This document shows positions 53,928-63,978 of a stretch of 64,000 nt of DNA, one piece after another (the first letter of the stretch is position 1; each line of letters opens with the position of its first letter). The notes under the pieces are model-generated. The model saw nothing but the letters and a program-made list of their open reading frames with translations, was not told the DNA's origin and searched no databases. Both the position numbers and the translations under genes were made by a program. The DNA comes from Enhydrobacter sp. GTDB taxonomy: Bacteria; Pseudomonadota; Alphaproteobacteria; Reyranellales; Reyranellaceae. The stretch covers positions 124,001 through 188,000 of the forward strand of contig JAHCJV010000001.1 of the NCBI GenBank assembly GCA_026126105.1, read 5' to 3'.

Positions 53928-54607
53928 GCGAGGAGCGTCAGCGTACCCTCTACGGCCGCCGCCGCGGCAAGAAGCTGCGGGCCGGCCAGGAGGCACTGCT
54001 CGATACGCTGCTGCCGAAGCTGCTGGTCGCTATCCCGCCGGAACCGCAGAAGATCGACCCGGCGGCTCTGTTCAGCGGCGCACGCGAGACCTGGCTCGAG
54101 GTCGGCTTCGGTGCGGGCGAGCATCTCGTCTGGCAGGCCGAGCAGCATCCCGATGTCGGGCTGATCGGCTGCGAGCCCTACATGAACGGTGTTGCCAAGT
54201 GCCTCGCCCACATCGAGCGCACCGGCGTCGGCAACGTGCGTCTCTTCACCGACGACGCGCGGCTGGTGATGGCAGCGCTGCCCGACCGGTCGCTGTCGCG
54301 CGCGTTCGTGCTGTTTCCCGATCCCTGGCCGAAGACACGTCACCATAAGCGGCGCTTCGTCCAACGCGGCACGCTCGACATGCTGGCGCGCCTGCTGCAG
54401 TCCGGCTCGGAGTTGCGGCTGGCGACCGACGATCCGAGCTATTTGCCGTGGATGGTCGAGCATGCCTGTACCCATCCGGCCTTCACCTGGCTCGCCGAGC
54501 GGCCCGATGACTGGCAAAAGAGGCCGGACGACTGGCCGCCGACGCGCTACGAGCAAAAGATGCTCGCCGGGCACAGACCCACATTCCTGCGCTTCAGGCG
54601 TCTCTGA
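53924..54607 (+). CDS. trmB: tRNA (guanine-N7)-methyltransferase
   Basis: TrmB makes 7-methylguanosine at position 46 of tRNAs with SAM. The 227-residue protein starts RTLYGRRRGKKLRAGQEALLDTLLPKL. The SAM site is WLEVGFGAGEHLVWQAE, and the catalytic/substrate loop is FVLFPDPWPKTRHHKRRFVQ. The C-terminus has the TRYEQK motif. GTG 53924 overlaps the preceding stop by 4 bases, so it is translationally coupled. Its 3' end overlaps the convergent MFS gene by 14 bases. Placement just upstream of rimP-nusA is typical for alphaproteobacteria. Confidence 0.95.
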   Translation: MSEERQRTLYGRRRGKKLRAGQEALLDTLLPKLLVAIPPEPQKIDPAALFSGARETWLEVGFGAGEHLVWQAEQHPDVGLIGCEPYMNGVAKCLAHIERTGVGNVRLFTDDARLVMAALPDRSLSRAFVLFPDPWPKTRHHKRRFVQRGTLDMLARLLQSGSELRLATDDPSYLPWMVEHACTHPAFTWLAERPDDWQKRPDDWPPTRYEQKMLAGHRPTFLRFRRL

Positions 54608-55805
54608 CGGGGCGTGGTCGGAACAGCACCAGGATCGCTGCGGCGAGCTGCAATGCGAGGCAGAGCATCAGCGACGTGCGGTAGCTGCCCGACTGATCGT
54701 GCAGCACGCCCAGGATCGACGGTCCGGTCGCGGCGACGAGCTGGTTGATCGCGACATTCAGGCTGACGGCGCGCGCGAAGTCGCGCCGCGGGAATTCCTG
54801 CTGCACGATCAGGCCGGGCAGGGTGATCAGGTTGCCGACCCCGAAGCCGAACAGGATGCAGCCGAGATAGAGCCCCCAGACCGATTTGCTCGCCAGCAGC
54901 ACGATCATCGCGCCGGCCTGCACGCACAGCACCGCGGCGCTGGCCAGGCGCCGGTCGACCCTGTCGATCACCAGTCCGACGGCGAGCCGGCCTGCCAGGG
55001 CCGACAGCGAGGTCGCGCTGACCGCCCATCCCGCCCCCTGCAAGCCCAGCGTCGGCTCGAGATAGGCGACCTGATGGGCGATGAAGCTGATCTGCGCCAG
55101 CAGACCCAGCGAGAAGGCGCCCACCATGGTGACATAGCGCGGTTCGCGCAGAAGCTGGGCGCGGCTCATCGGGGTGCGGCTCGTCTCATGCGCGGAACTG
55201 GGTTCGTCGCCAGCGTCGTGCTCGTCGTCGCGGCGTGGCCGGAGCGCGGAGAACGCGAGCGGCAACAGCGTCACCAGGACGAAACCGACGGCGGCCATGC
55301 AGGCCCGGGCGAACCCCAGTGTGTCGATTGCCCAGGCAAATGCCGGCGCGAACAACAGGCCGCCGCACGTCGCACCGTTCAAGGCCAGACTCGCGGCAAG
55401 GCCGCGCCGGCGGTTGAACCATTGCGCAATGATGGTGTTGATCGAGCCGCCGCCCATGGCGGCCCAGCCCGGGATCATGAGCATGAAGGCAAGATAGAGC
55501 TGCCATGGCCGGTCGATGACCGTGAGGCAGAGCACCCCCGCTCCCATCAGCCCCGCCCCGGCCATCACCACCACCCGCGCACCGCGCTTCTGGATGACGT
55601 CACCGACCTGCATCACCAGGAAGGCGCCGGCGACGTAGTAGAAGCTGATCGCCGAGGAGATCGTGGCCGGCGACCAGCCATGCGCTTTTTCGAGGGCGAC
55701 CAGATAGAGGCTCAGCCCATAGAAGCCGAGCCCCCACCCATAGAGGGCAATGACGAAGGTGCAGAAGACAACCCACCAGCCGTGGTAGTGCCTGTTTGAG
55801 TTCAT
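54594..55805 (-). CDS. Major facilitator superfamily transporter
   Basis: The integral membrane carrier has about 12 helices in two halves joined by a charged central loop (RPRRDDEHDAGDEPSSAHETSRTP). It has MFS motif A-like sequence GDVIQKRGARVVV and the repeat GRLAVGLVIDRVDRRLAS in the second half. The subclass resembles monocarboxylate/oxalate-formate-type antiporters. ATG 55805 (MNSNRHYHGWW) is chosen; GTG 55823 is in frame upstream. Neither has a clear ribosome site. It diverges from rimP. Confidence 0.88.
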   Translation of the reverse strand: MNSNRHYHGWWVVFCTFVIALYGWGLGFYGLSLYLVALEKAHGWSPATISSAISFYYVAGAFLVMQVGDVIQKRGARVVVMAGAGLMGAGVLCLTVIDRPWQLYLAFMLMIPGWAAMGGGSINTIIAQWFNRRRGLAASLALNGATCGGLLFAPAFAWAIDTLGFARACMAAVGFVLVTLLPLAFSALRPRRDDEHDAGDEPSSAHETSRTPMSRAQLLREPRYVTMVGAFSLGLLAQISFIAHQVAYLEPTLGLQGAGWAVSATSLSALAGRLAVGLVIDRVDRRLASAAVLCVQAGAMIVLLASKSVWGLYLGCILFGFGVGNLITLPGLIVQQEFPRRDFARAVSLNVAINQLVAATGPSILGVLHDQSGSYRTSLMLCLALQLAAAILVLFRPRPVRDA

Positions 55806-55890
55806 CGCCGAACGTTCTGACACGGCGTCATGACGCCTGCTGGCGGTTTTCGGAAATCATCATGAAATGCAGTCGATTGTGGGGAAAAGC

Positions 55891-55919
55891 TTGCCAGCGG
55901 GCACAACTGCGCCTATACC
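55891..55919 (+). promoter_or_regulatory. Promoter candidate for the rimP-nusA-infB operon
   Basis: TTGCCA at 55891-55896 and TATACC at 55914-55919 are separated by exactly 17 bases. They lie about 115 bases upstream of the rimP start and just ahead of a strong leader hairpin. Matches are five of six (-35) and four of six (-10). No other convincing promoter pair was seen in this 229-base divergent gap. Confidence 0.5.
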
Positions 55920-55958
55920 CGCCGCCATCCTCATCGGGTTCGCAGGACGAGCCAAACA

Positions 55959-55987
55959 AAAAAGAGTGGGCCGCAAACCCGCTCTTT
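55959..55987 (+). terminator. Terminator-like hairpin in the rimP leader
   Basis: AAAAGAGTGGG (55959-55969) pairs with CCCGCTCTTTT (55977-55987) through 11 pairs including one G-U, with a seven-base loop. It is flanked by an A-run upstream and a T-rich stretch downstream, so it could terminate in both directions. Its place between the promoter candidate and rimP suggests attenuation, or that NusA controls its own operon here. This is inference. Confidence 0.6.
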
Positions 55988-56034
55988 TCATTTGCCGAAA
56001 TCCTGTTGGCTCAAAATGTCGAGAATCGCCCTTA

Positions 56035-56544
56035 GTGACCGAAATCCTGCGTCGCATCGAAGACATCGTCGCCCCGACCATCGTCGGCATGGGCTTCGAG
56101 CTGGTGCGTGTCGCGATGAGCCGGGGCGGTGGGACCCTGCAGGTCATGATCGAACCGGCTGACGGCCGGCCGATGGATGTCGAGGACTGCGCGAATGTCT
56201 CGCGCGCGCTCTCGGCGGTGCTCGATGTCGAGGATCCGATTCCCGGCGCGTACACGCTGGAAGTGAGCTCGCCCGGCATCGACCGGCCGCTCACGCGCGA
56301 GAAGGACTATGTTCGCTGGTCCGGCCACCTCGCCCGCATGGAGACTTCGGAGCCTGTCGAAGGCAGGCGCCGTTTCAAAGGCGTGATCCTCGGGCTGGAG
56401 AACGGCGCCGTGAGGTTGCGGCTCGAGGACAGCAAGGAGGCGCTCGTGCCGTTGTCCATCGTGTCCCGCGCCAAGCTCGAACTGACTGACGCACTGCTCG
56501 ACGAACACCGCCGCGCCCGGGAAGGCGCGGAACAGGCCCACTAG
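56035..56544 (+). CDS. rimP: Ribosome maturation factor RimP
   Basis: RimP binds the nascent 30S subunit and aids central-pseudoknot assembly. The 169-residue protein has the N-terminal alpha/beta domain (IVAPTIVGMGFELVRVAMSRGGGTLQVMIEPADGRPMDVEDCANVSRALSAVLDVEDPI). The conserved YTLEVSSPGIDRPLTREKDYVRWSG follows, then an SH3-like C-terminal domain (RFKGVILGLENGAVRL). GTG 56035 begins the family-type N-terminus; earlier in-frame starts add unrelated sequence. It is first in the translation operon. Confidence 0.94.
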   Translation: MTEILRRIEDIVAPTIVGMGFELVRVAMSRGGGTLQVMIEPADGRPMDVEDCANVSRALSAVLDVEDPIPGAYTLEVSSPGIDRPLTREKDYVRWSGHLARMETSEPVEGRRRFKGVILGLENGAVRLRLEDSKEALVPLSIVSRAKLELTDALLDEHRRAREGAEQAH

Positions 56545-56567
56545 GAATAGGCGAGAGGAAGACAATC

Positions 56568-58106
56568 ATGGCAACGACTGCCGATATCCCGCGTCTGGAG
56601 ATGCTCCAGGTGGCCGACATGGTCGCCAGGGAAAAGGGCATCGAGCGCGAGGAGGTGCTCGAGGCGATGGAGCAGGCGATCCAGAAAGCCGGCCGCGCCA
56701 AGTACGGGCTGGAGCACGACATTCGTGCCGAGATCGATCGCAAGACCGGCGAGATCAAGCTGCTGCGCTACATGCAGGTCGCCGAGCCGATCGAGAACGA
56801 GAACACGCAGGTTTCCGTGGTCGAGGCCCAGCGCCGCAATCCCGAGGCGCAGGTCGGCGACTTCCTTACCGATGAGCTGCCGCCGATCGACTTCGGCCGC
56901 GTCGCCGCCCAGACGGCCAAGCAGGTGATCACCCAGCGCATGCGCGAAAGCGAGCGCAAGCGGCAGTACGACGAATTCAAGGACCGCGTCGGCGAGATCG
57001 TGTCCGGGGTCGTCAAGCGCGTCGACTATGGCAACATCACCGTGGATCTTCAGCGCGCCGAGGGCGTGATCCGCCGCGACGAGACGATCCCGCGCGAGAG
57101 CCTGCGGGTGAACGATCGCGTGCGTGCCTACATCTTCGACGTCCGCGAGGAGCCGCGGGGACCGCAGATCTTCCTCTCCCGCAGCCATCCGCAGTTCATG
57201 GCAAAGCTGTTCACCCAGGAAGTGCCGGAAATCTACGACGGCATCATCGAGATCAAGGCCGTCGCGCGCGATCCCGGCAGCCGTGCGAAAATTGCCGTGC
57301 TCAGCCACGACAGCTCGATCGATCCGATCGGCGCCTGCGTCGGCATGCGCGGCAGCAGGGTCCAGGCGGTCGTCCAGGAGCTGCAGGGGGAGAAGGTCGA
57401 CATCATCCCGTGGTCGCCCGAAGTCGCGAACTTCATCGTCAATGCGCTCGCGCCGGCGGAGGTCAGCAAGGTGCTGATGGACGAGGAAACCAGCAAGGCC
57501 GAGGTCGTGGTACCCGACGATCAGCTCAGCCTCGCGATCGGCCGGCGCGGACAGAACGTCAAGCTCGCCTCGCAGCTCACCGGCTGGGAGATCGACATCA
57601 TGACCGAGGCGGAGGAGAGCGAACGGCGTCAGAAGGAGACCCGCGAGCGCACCGAGCTGTTCAAGGAGGCGCTTGATGTCGACGACGTCATTGCCCATCT
57701 CCTGGTGGCCGAAGGCTACGCCGCGGTCGAGGATATTTCCGAGTCCGCGGTAGAGGATCTGCAGACCGTCGAGGGCTTCGACGAGGACATCGCCAGCGAG
57801 CTCCAGCGACGGGCGCGCGAGTACATCGAACGGCGCGATGCCGAGCTCGCAAGCCGGCTGGGAGAGCTGGGCATGAGCGAGGAAGTGCGCGGCATCGAAG
57901 GGCTTACTCTGCCGATGCTGGTAGCGCTGGGCGACAAGGGTGTGAAGACTCTCGACGACCTGGCCGATCTCGCCTCCGACGAGCTGCGCGAGATCGTGGG
58001 CGAAAGCACAATGGATGCCGAGACCGCGAACGCCATCATCATGAAGGCGCGTGAGCACTGGTTCCCGGCGGAGGAAGCGGCCTCGGCCGAGCAAGCTAAA
58101 GTCTGA
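56568..58106 (+). CDS. nusA: Transcription termination/antitermination factor NusA
   Basis: NusA binds RNA polymerase and RNA hairpins to control pausing, termination and antitermination. The 512-residue protein has the N-terminal polymerase-binding domain, an S1 domain (about 135-200), and two KH domains (HDSSIDPIGACVGMRGSRVQAV and LAIGRRGQNVKLASQLTGWEID). Two C-terminal acidic helical repeats follow (LQTVEGFDEDIASELQRRA and TLDDLADLASDELREIVGE). It starts 23 bases after rimP with GAGAGGAAG upstream. Confidence 0.97.
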   Translation: MATTADIPRLEMLQVADMVAREKGIEREEVLEAMEQAIQKAGRAKYGLEHDIRAEIDRKTGEIKLLRYMQVAEPIENENTQVSVVEAQRRNPEAQVGDFLTDELPPIDFGRVAAQTAKQVITQRMRESERKRQYDEFKDRVGEIVSGVVKRVDYGNITVDLQRAEGVIRRDETIPRESLRVNDRVRAYIFDVREEPRGPQIFLSRSHPQFMAKLFTQEVPEIYDGIIEIKAVARDPGSRAKIAVLSHDSSIDPIGACVGMRGSRVQAVVQELQGEKVDIIPWSPEVANFIVNALAPAEVSKVLMDEETSKAEVVVPDDQLSLAIGRRGQNVKLASQLTGWEIDIMTEAEESERRQKETRERTELFKEALDVDDVIAHLLVAEGYAAVEDISESAVEDLQTVEGFDEDIASELQRRAREYIERRDAELASRLGELGMSEEVRGIEGLTLPMLVALGDKGVKTLDDLADLASDELREIVGESTMDAETANAIIMKAREHWFPAEEAASAEQAKV

Positions 58107-58125
58107 GAATAGGGAGATCGATCGC

Positions 58126-58752
58126 TTGACCATGGCCCTTGCCATGCACCTCGAACCCGCGGCTTCCGCCGTTCCCGGTCCGCTGCGTACCTGCATCGTG
58201 ACCCGTGAGACAGCGGCGCCGGAGCGGATGATACGGTTCGTCGTCGGGCCGGAAGGGGATGTCGTGCCCGATCTGGCGCGGCGTCTTCCCGGTCGCGGGA
58301 TGTGGCTGCGGGCCGAGCGGGCAGTGCTGGAGCAGGCGATCGTCCGAAAGGCATTTGCCCGCGCGGCGCGCGCTCCCGTCAGGGCGTCGGCCGATTTGCC
58401 CGAGCGTGTCGAGACGTTGTTGCTGGCTCGTGTGCTCGAGGACCTGAGCCGAGCGCGGCGTGCGGGCCGTGCGGTCGCGGGTTTCGTCCGTGTCGAGCAG
58501 ATGATTGGCCGCCACCGGGCAGGGTTGCTCGTGGTGGCGAGCGAGGCGAATGGCGACGGCTTGAGCAAGCTCGAGGCCACGGGCTTGCCGATCGAGCATC
58601 TGGGCGACGCCGCTGCCCTAGGCGGTGTGTTCGGGCGCGATCGGGCGATCTACGTGGCCGTGGCGCGCGACGACGTGTCGGGCCAGTTCATTCAACGGAT
58701 TGCGGGTGGGGCGGCGCGTTGGCGTGGCTATCGCTCGAACGGCGCCGGTTGA
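58126..58752 (+). CDS. ylxR: YlxR-family RNA-binding protein (DUF448)
   Basis: The 208-residue alphaproteobacterial form has the N-terminal YlxR fold ([41 protein letters not shown]). A C-terminal L7Ae-like domain ([27 protein letters not shown]) follows. It is a conserved partner between nusA and infB, with proposed RNA or polymerase binding. GGGAG lies 9 bases before TTG 58126, which I therefore prefer; ATG 58132 is two codons on. The 3' end is 31 bases before infB. Confidence 0.9.
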   Translation: MTMALAMHLEPAASAVPGPLRTCIVTRETAAPERMIRFVVGPEGDVVPDLARRLPGRGMWLRAERAVLEQAIVRKAFARAARAPVRASADLPERVETLLLARVLEDLSRARRAGRAVAGFVRVEQMIGRHRAGLLVVASEANGDGLSKLEATGLPIEHLGDAAALGGVFGRDRAIYVAVARDDVSGQFIQRIAGGAARWRGYRSNGAG

Positions 58753-58783
58753 CGGGCCGAAGCGGAGCAAGGACAAGAAGCGT

Positions 58784-61700
58784 ATGACCGAACAGAAAGA
58801 GACGACCAAGCCGACCAAGCCGCTGACCCTGTCGACCACGGCACGCACGGGCGCGGCGGTCTCGAAAGGCAGCGAGACGCAGGTGCGCCAGAAGTTCTCG
58901 CATGGACGCTCGCGCGCGGTGACGGTCGAGGTAAAGAAGCCGATCAAGCGTCCCACGGCGGCCGCGGCTGCTCCTGCAGCCCCGATGCCGGCGCCTGCCG
59001 TGGCTGCCGCTGCGGCGGCGGCTGCAGCTGCAGCTGCAGCCAAAGCGGCCGCTCCTGCTTCTGCGGCACCGAAACCCGCTGCTCCTGCCGCTCCGGCGCC
59101 CCGCGCGGAGACACCCATTCCTGCAGCGCCTGCTTCGGCAGCACCGGCTCCAGCGCCTGCAGCTCCAGTCGCGGCGGCACCCGCCCCTGCGGTCTCCGTC
59201 CCGGCGGCACCGGCCCCCGCTCCGGCTCCGGCGTCTCCCCCAACGGCCCCCACCACGGTGGAGGCGAAGCCAGCTCCCGCCCCCGCCCCCGCTTCGGCCC
59301 CCGCCCCCGCTTCGGCCCCCGCCTCCGCTTCGGCCCCCGCCCCGGCACCCAATCCAGCACCGGTGCCGGCAACGGCGGCCGCTCCGGCCACCGCTCCCCG
59401 CGCATCAACCCCTGCCGTCCGCACGACTGCACCGAGCGCTGCCGCGCGCGCTACGACGCCGGCGCCAGCGGCTCGCACTCCCGCACCGCCGGCGCGTCCG
59501 GGATTCCGATCCGGCAGTGGGTCGGCGCCAACGCCGCAGCGCTCGTCATCGTCGGCTTCGAATCAACGATCGGGTCCTTCGAACCGTCCGGGTCAGCCTG
59601 GCGGTCGCGGCATCGTGCTGCGTACGCTGACGGAAGAGGAAAAAATTGCCCGCGCACGGGCCTTGGTCGACGCCAATCGCGACGCCGAGATCGCACGCCA
59701 GCGCGCGGCGGAAGAGGCCAAGCGCCGCGAGGCCGAGGAAAAGTTGCGTTCGGCGGCGGAGGAGGAGCACAGGAAGCGCCTCGCCGAGGAAGAGGCGCGC
59801 AAAAAGACCGAGGACGAGATCAAGCGCAAGGCGGATGCGCTGGTGCAGAAGCGCATGGACCAGGCTGGTGCCGCGCCGCAAACGCCCATGGCACGCCAAG
59901 TGGAGGAGATCGGGGCGGCTCGGCCGACATTGTCGACACCAAATCCAGGCGGCCCGACCATCGTGCGCCGTCCGCCCGGTTCCCCTCCGCCGGCAGCCCC
60001 GGGTGCCGGAGCTCTGCGCCGTCCGCCAATGCGCCCGCCGCTGGCACCGCCCAAGCGTCCAGCTGCTGCACCGGGGGCGCGCCGCGAGGGACCCAAGCGC
60101 CGCTCCGACAAGATCGACGTCGGTCGCGCGGTCGAAGGCGAGAACGATTTCCGCAGCCGCTCGGTGGCGCAGCAGCGCCGCCGCCTCGAGCGTGAGCGCC
60201 GCCGCGAGAGCTCGAACGAGCCGCAGCAGAAGGTCTATCGCGAGGTCACCATTCCGGAGACCATCACGGTGCAGGAACTCGCCGCGCGCATGTCGGAGCG
60301 TGGCGCTGACGTGATCAAGACGCTGATGGGCATGGGCGTGATGGCCACCATCAACCAGGTGATCGATCCCGACACTGCGGAACTGGTGGTGACGGAGATG
60401 GGCCACCGGTTCAAGCGCGTCACGGAAGGCGACGTCGAGACCGGTCTGGCCGATGCGGCCGATGCCGACGACAAGCTGGTCCCGCGCCCGCCGGTGGTCA
60501 CCATCATGGGCCACGTCGATCACGGCAAGACATCGCTGCTCGACGCGTTGCGCGCGACCGACGTGGCGGGTGGCGAGGCTGGCGGCATCACCCAGCATAT
60601 CGGCGCCTATCAGGTGACGCTGCCGTCGCAGCAGAAGATCACCTTCCTCGACACGCCAGGCCATGAGGCGTTCACCGCCATGCGCGCCCGCGGTGCCAAG
60701 GTGACGGACATCGTGGTGCTCGTGGTCGCAGCCGATGACGGCGTGATGCCCCAGACCAGGGAAGCGATCGCTCATGCGAAGTCGGCCAACGTGCCGATCA
60801 TCGTGGCGATCAACAAGATGGACAAGGCTGGTGCCGATCCCAGCCGCGTGCGCAATGAGCTGCTGCGCGACGAGGTCCAGGTCGAGCAACTGGGCGGCGA
60901 CGTCCAGTCGATCGAGGTGTCGGCGACGCAGAAGATGAACCTCGACAAGCTCGAGGAAGCCATCCTGCTTCAGGCCGAGGTGCTTGACCTCAAGGCCAAT
61001 CCCGATCGCGCCGCGGACGGCGTCGTGGTTGAAGCCAAGCTCGATCCGGGCCGTGGTTCGGTTGCTACCGTGCTGGTCCAGCGCGGCACGCTGAAGGTCG
61101 GCGACGTGCTCGTCGCCGGCGCGGTGTGGGGCCGAGTGCGTCGCCTGGTCGATGATCGCGGGCAGGTGGTGGAACGCGCCGGTCCGGCCTTTCCGGTCGA
61201 AATCCTGGGTCTCGACGGCACCCCGCAGGCAGGTGACGAGTTCCATGTCGTGGAGAGCGAGGCTCGCGCACGCGAGATCGCCGATTTCCGCGTCCGTCGC
61301 GATCGCCAGGCCCAGCTTGCCCGCGTTGCCGGTGGCCGCGGCACGCTGGAAGAGATGATGAAGGGCATCCGCGAGGGCACGGCGAAGGAATTGCCGGTGC
61401 TGATCAAGGCCGACGTGCAGGGCTCGGCCGAGGCGCTCGCGGGCGCGATCTCGCGGCTATCGACCGAGAAGGTAGCGACCCGTGTCGTGCTGAGCGGCGT
61501 GGGCGGCATCAGCGAGGCCGACCTGACGCTCGCCAAGGCGTCGGGCGCGCTGATCATCGGCTTCAACGTGCGGGCGAACCCGCAGGCGCGCGAGATCGCC
61601 AAACGCGACAAGATCGACATCCGCTACTACAGCATCATCTACAAGGTCACCGAGGACATCGAGGCGCTGATGCTCGGCCTCGTCGAGCCGACCTACAAGG

Positions 61701-61996
61701 AGACCTTCCTCGGCAACGCACAGATCCGCGAGATCTTCCGCATCACGAAGACGGGCAACGTCGCCGGCTGCATGGTTACGGAAGGCATCGTCAAGCGTGG
61801 CGCCAAGGTCCGTCTGCTGCGCGACAACGTCGTGATCCATGAGGGTACGCTGAAGACGCTGCGTCGCTTCAAGGAAGAGGTTCGCGAGGTCCAGCACGGT
61901 TTCGAGTGCGGCATGGCGTTCGAGAACTACGACGATCTGAAGGTCGGCGACGTGATCGAATGCTTCGACGTCGAGCAGGTCAAGCCTACCTTGTAA
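58784..61996 (+). CDS. infB: Translation initiation factor IF-2
   Basis: IF-2 brings fMet-tRNA to the 30S subunit and promotes subunit joining, using GTP. The 1070-residue protein has the IF2-associated start ([19 protein letters not shown]). An extreme Ala/Pro repeat arm (about 50-240) is followed by a charged coiled coil (about 280-350, [19 protein letters not shown]). An IF2_N-like domain (about 480-560) precedes the G domain, with G1 GHVDHGKT, G3 DTPGHEAF and G4 NKMDKAG. Domains II, III and the C-terminal fMet-binding domain complete it. The repetitive arm at 58960-59470 is prone to replication slippage, so its length may vary between strains. Confidence 0.98.
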   Translation: MTEQKETTKPTKPLTLSTTARTGAAVSKGSETQVRQKFSHGRSRAVTVEVKKPIKRPTAAAAAPAAPMPAPAVAAAAAAAAAAAAAKAAAPASAAPKPAAPAAPAPRAETPIPAAPASAAPAPAPAAPVAAAPAPAVSVPAAPAPAPAPASPPTAPTTVEAKPAPAPAPASAPAPASAPASASAPAPAPNPAPVPATAAAPATAPRASTPAVRTTAPSAAARATTPAPAARTPAPPARPGFRSGSGSAPTPQRSSSSASNQRSGPSNRPGQPGGRGIVLRTLTEEEKIARARALVDANRDAEIARQRAAEEAKRREAEEKLRSAAEEEHRKRLAEEEARKKTEDEIKRKADALVQKRMDQAGAAPQTPMARQVEEIGAARPTLSTPNPGGPTIVRRPPGSPPPAAPGAGALRRPPMRPPLAPPKRPAAAPGARREGPKRRSDKIDVGRAVEGENDFRSRSVAQQRRRLERERRRESSNEPQQKVYREVTIPETITVQELAARMSERGADVIKTLMGMGVMATINQVIDPDTAELVVTEMGHRFKRVTEGDVETGLADAADADDKLVPRPPVVTIMGHVDHGKTSLLDALRATDVAGGEAGGITQHIGAYQVTLPSQQKITFLDTPGHEAFTAMRARGAKVTDIVVLVVAADDGVMPQTREAIAHAKSANVPIIVAINKMDKAGADPSRVRNELLRDEVQVEQLGGDVQSIEVSATQKMNLDKLEEAILLQAEVLDLKANPDRAADGVVVEAKLDPGRGSVATVLVQRGTLKVGDVLVAGAVWGRVRRLVDDRGQVVERAGPAFPVEILGLDGTPQAGDEFHVVESEARAREIADFRVRRDRQAQLARVAGGRGTLEEMMKGIREGTAKELPVLIKADVQGSAEALAGAISRLSTEKVATRVVLSGVGGISEADLTLAKASGALIIGFNVRANPQAREIAKRDKIDIRYYSIIYKVTEDIEALMLGLVEPTYKETFLGNAQIREIFRITKTGNVAGCMVTEGIVKRGAKVRLLRDNVVIHEGTLKTLRRFKEEVREVQHGFECGMAFENYDDLKVGDVIECFDVEQVKPTL

Positions 61997-62086
61997 GGAT
62001 GTCGGCGCGCCGCCTGCGTGGCGCGCAATGCACTTCCGGGCCGCTCCGATGCCGAGTGCGGTCCCTAGAGTACGAGGGAAAATGCA

Positions 62087-62491
62087 ATGCCCCGGCGTCG
62101 CGCAACCGAGAAAGAACATCGCGCTCCCGGCCAGCGGCAGCTCCGTGTCGGCGAGGAAATCCGCCACCTGCTCGCCGAGCTCCTCGAGCGCGGCAACATG
62201 CGTGATCCCGACCTGCGTGACGCCACGATCACGGTGACATCGGTCGATGTCAGCCCGGATCTGCGAAATGCGGTCGCATTCGTGATGCCGCTTGGCGGCA
62301 AGGACACCGAGCGCCTGCTCTCCGCGCTGCGCCGCGCGGCCCCCTGGTTCCGCGCGCGGGTGAGCGAGAAGGCGGGCCTGCGCAGCGCGCCTGACATCCG
62401 GTTCCAGCTCGACCAGACCTTCGACGAGGCCGACAAGATCGGGGCCCTGCTGCGGCGTCCGGATGTAGCGCGCGATATCGAACAGGAGTGA
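62087..62491 (+). CDS. rbfA: Ribosome-binding factor A
   Basis: RbfA helps mature the 17S rRNA 5' end in the 30S subunit, chiefly in the cold. The 134-residue KH-like protein has the family sequence RVGEEIRHLLAELLERGNMRDPDLRDATITVTSVDVSPDLRNAVAFVMPL. It ends with the VSEKAGLRSAPDIRFQLDQTFDEADKI block. GAGGG precedes ATG 62087. It follows infB by 90 bases that contain a GC-rich hairpin near 62006. Confidence 0.95.
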   Translation: MPRRRATEKEHRAPGQRQLRVGEEIRHLLAELLERGNMRDPDLRDATITVTSVDVSPDLRNAVAFVMPLGGKDTERLLSALRRAAPWFRARVSEKAGLRSAPDIRFQLDQTFDEADKIGALLRRPDVARDIEQE

Positions 62492-62552
62492 GCCAGCCGG
62501 TATTCAGGCCTCCGCCTCGCTCATGATCCGGCGCTTGCCTAAGCGCGCATGA

Positions 62553-62571
62553 GGCAGGCGAGCCGCCTGCC
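62553..62571 (+). other. Hairpin just upstream of truB
   Basis: GGCAGGCG (62553-62560) pairs perfectly with CGCCTGCC (62564-62571) around the loop AGC, ending 20 bases before the truB ATG. There is no U-run, so it is not a terminator. It could be an mRNA processing or translation-tuning structure inside the operon. Confidence 0.4.
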
Positions 62572-62591
62572 GTCCAGCAAGGCGCCAATTC

Positions 62592-63491
62592 ATGAAGCGA
62601 CCGAAAAACAAGATCGACGGATGGGTCGTGCTCGACAAGCCGCTAGGCATGGGTTCGACCACGGCCGTCGGGCGCGTGCGCTGGCTGTACTCGGCCGAGA
62701 AAGCCGGCCACGGCGGCACGCTCGACCCGCTCGCCACCGGCGTTCTGCCCATCGCGTTGGGGGAGGCGACCAAGACCGTCCCGTTCGTCATGGACGGCCG
62801 CAAGGAATACCGCTTCACCCTGCGCTTCGGCGAGGCGCGCACGACCGAAGACGGCGAAGGCGAGGTGACGGCGATCAGCGATGCGCGGCCCACTGACGAG
62901 GCAATCCGCCAGATTCTGTCGCGCTTTGTCGGCGAGGTGGAGCAAACGCCGCCGATCTTCTCCGCGCTGAAAATAGATGGCAAGCGAGCCTACGACCTCG
63001 CGCGCGCCGGCACCGCGGTCGAGCTCAAGCCACGGACGGTCAGGATCGATCGTCTCGAGCTGCTCGGCCGCCCGGACCCTGAGCACGCAGATTTTGTGGT
63101 CGCGTGTGGCAAGGGTACCTATATCCGGTCGCTTGGACGAGACTTGGCGCTCGCTCTCGGCACCGTCGGCCATCTCTCGGCACTGCGTCGGACCGCCGCC
63201 GGGCCATTCCGGGAAGCGGCGGCCATTTCGCTTCCCAAACTGGAGGCCCTCGGGCATATTCCCGCGCTTCTCGGGGCCCTGGCCCCCGTCGCGACCGCGC
63301 TGGACGACATCCCGGCGCTGGCCTTGACGGAAACCCAAGCGAACCGGCTGCGCCACGGCCAGCCGGTGCTCTTGACCCGGGACGTACCGCCGTCCGGCGC
63401 GCTGCTTCGCGCCGAAACGGACAGCAAGCTGGTCGCTCTCGTCCGCTCCGACGGCGTGGCTCTTCAGCCGGTACGCGTGTTCAACCTCTAG
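62592..63491 (+). CDS. truB: tRNA pseudouridine(55) synthase
   Basis: TruB makes pseudouridine 55 in the T-loop of tRNAs. The 299-residue protein has the start [21 protein letters not shown] and the active-site [23 protein letters not shown] with catalytic Asp. It also has the conserved [19 protein letters not shown] and [17 protein letters not shown] blocks. The C-terminal region carries a PUA-like end. ATG 62592 starts [10 protein letters not shown]. It is in the order rbfA-truB-rpsO, as in most proteobacteria. Confidence 0.96.
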   Translation: MKRPKNKIDGWVVLDKPLGMGSTTAVGRVRWLYSAEKAGHGGTLDPLATGVLPIALGEATKTVPFVMDGRKEYRFTLRFGEARTTEDGEGEVTAISDARPTDEAIRQILSRFVGEVEQTPPIFSALKIDGKRAYDLARAGTAVELKPRTVRIDRLELLGRPDPEHADFVVACGKGTYIRSLGRDLALALGTVGHLSALRRTAAGPFREAAAISLPKLEALGHIPALLGALAPVATALDDIPALALTETQANRLRHGQPVLLTRDVPPSGALLRAETDSKLVALVRSDGVALQPVRVFNL

Positions 63492-63507
63492 TTCTCAGGA
63501 GAGTCCG

Positions 63508-63777
63508 ATGTCGATCACAGCCGAGCGCAAGGCGGAGCTTATCAAGTCGTATGCCCAGGGTGAAGGCGACACCGGTTCGCCGGAAGTGCAGGTCGCGATC
63601 CTGACCACGCGCATCACCAACCTCACGGAGCATTTCAAAGGTCACGCGAAGGACCATCATTCGCGCCGCGGACTGCTTAAGCTGGTCGGCCAGCGTCGTC
63701 GTCTGCTCGACTATCTCAAGGCCAAGGACAGCGCGCGCTACGCCTCGTTGATCGAGCGTCTGGGTCTGCGCCGTTGA
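63508..63777 (+). CDS. rpsO: 30S ribosomal protein S15
   Basis: S15 binds the 16S rRNA central-domain three-way junction early in 30S assembly and also bridges to the 50S subunit. The 89-residue protein has the complete family sequence: [57 protein letters not shown] and the end [18 protein letters not shown] lies just before ATG 63508. A strong terminator follows. Confidence 0.98.
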   Translation: MSITAERKAELIKSYAQGEGDTGSPEVQVAILTTRITNLTEHFKGHAKDHHSRRGLLKLVGQRRRLLDYLKAKDSARYASLIERLGLRR

Positions 63778-63783
63778 TTTACC

Positions 63784-63809
63784 GGCCCCGCCCATCGGCG
63801 GGGCCTTTC
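63784..63809 (+). terminator. Intrinsic terminator after rpsO
   Basis: GGCCCCGCC (63784-63792) and GGCGGGGCC (63797-63805) form a perfect 9-pair stem with the loop CATC, followed by TTTC, seven bases after the rpsO stop. The U-run is short but the stem is very stable. Readthrough or a separate promoter in the 170-base gap would supply pnp, in which I could identify nothing else. Confidence 0.8.
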
Positions 63810-63978
63810 AGCGTCGCGTTGTCTGGTCCCCGTCTTTATGGCCGGCCGATGCGACTTCGTAGGTACCGGGAAGGCAGGGGCTGTTGCAAAGGCCTGTCCC
63901 GGTCCTGCCGATGCAAGGGTGTCGGCAGGCGGTCGTCGCGTGGCGGGGGCGCACGGCCGGTAGGAAAGGAATGATGAT

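Noticed and set aside
55867..56034. A longer rimP reading frame starting at ATG 55867.
   Set aside because: The extra 56 residues show no family similarity and span the promoter candidate and the terminator-like hairpin. GTG 56035 matches the normal RimP start.
63806..63978. Possible small gene or RNA in the rpsO-pnp gap.
   Set aside because: No frame with a ribosome site and no convincing structure beyond the terminator was found.
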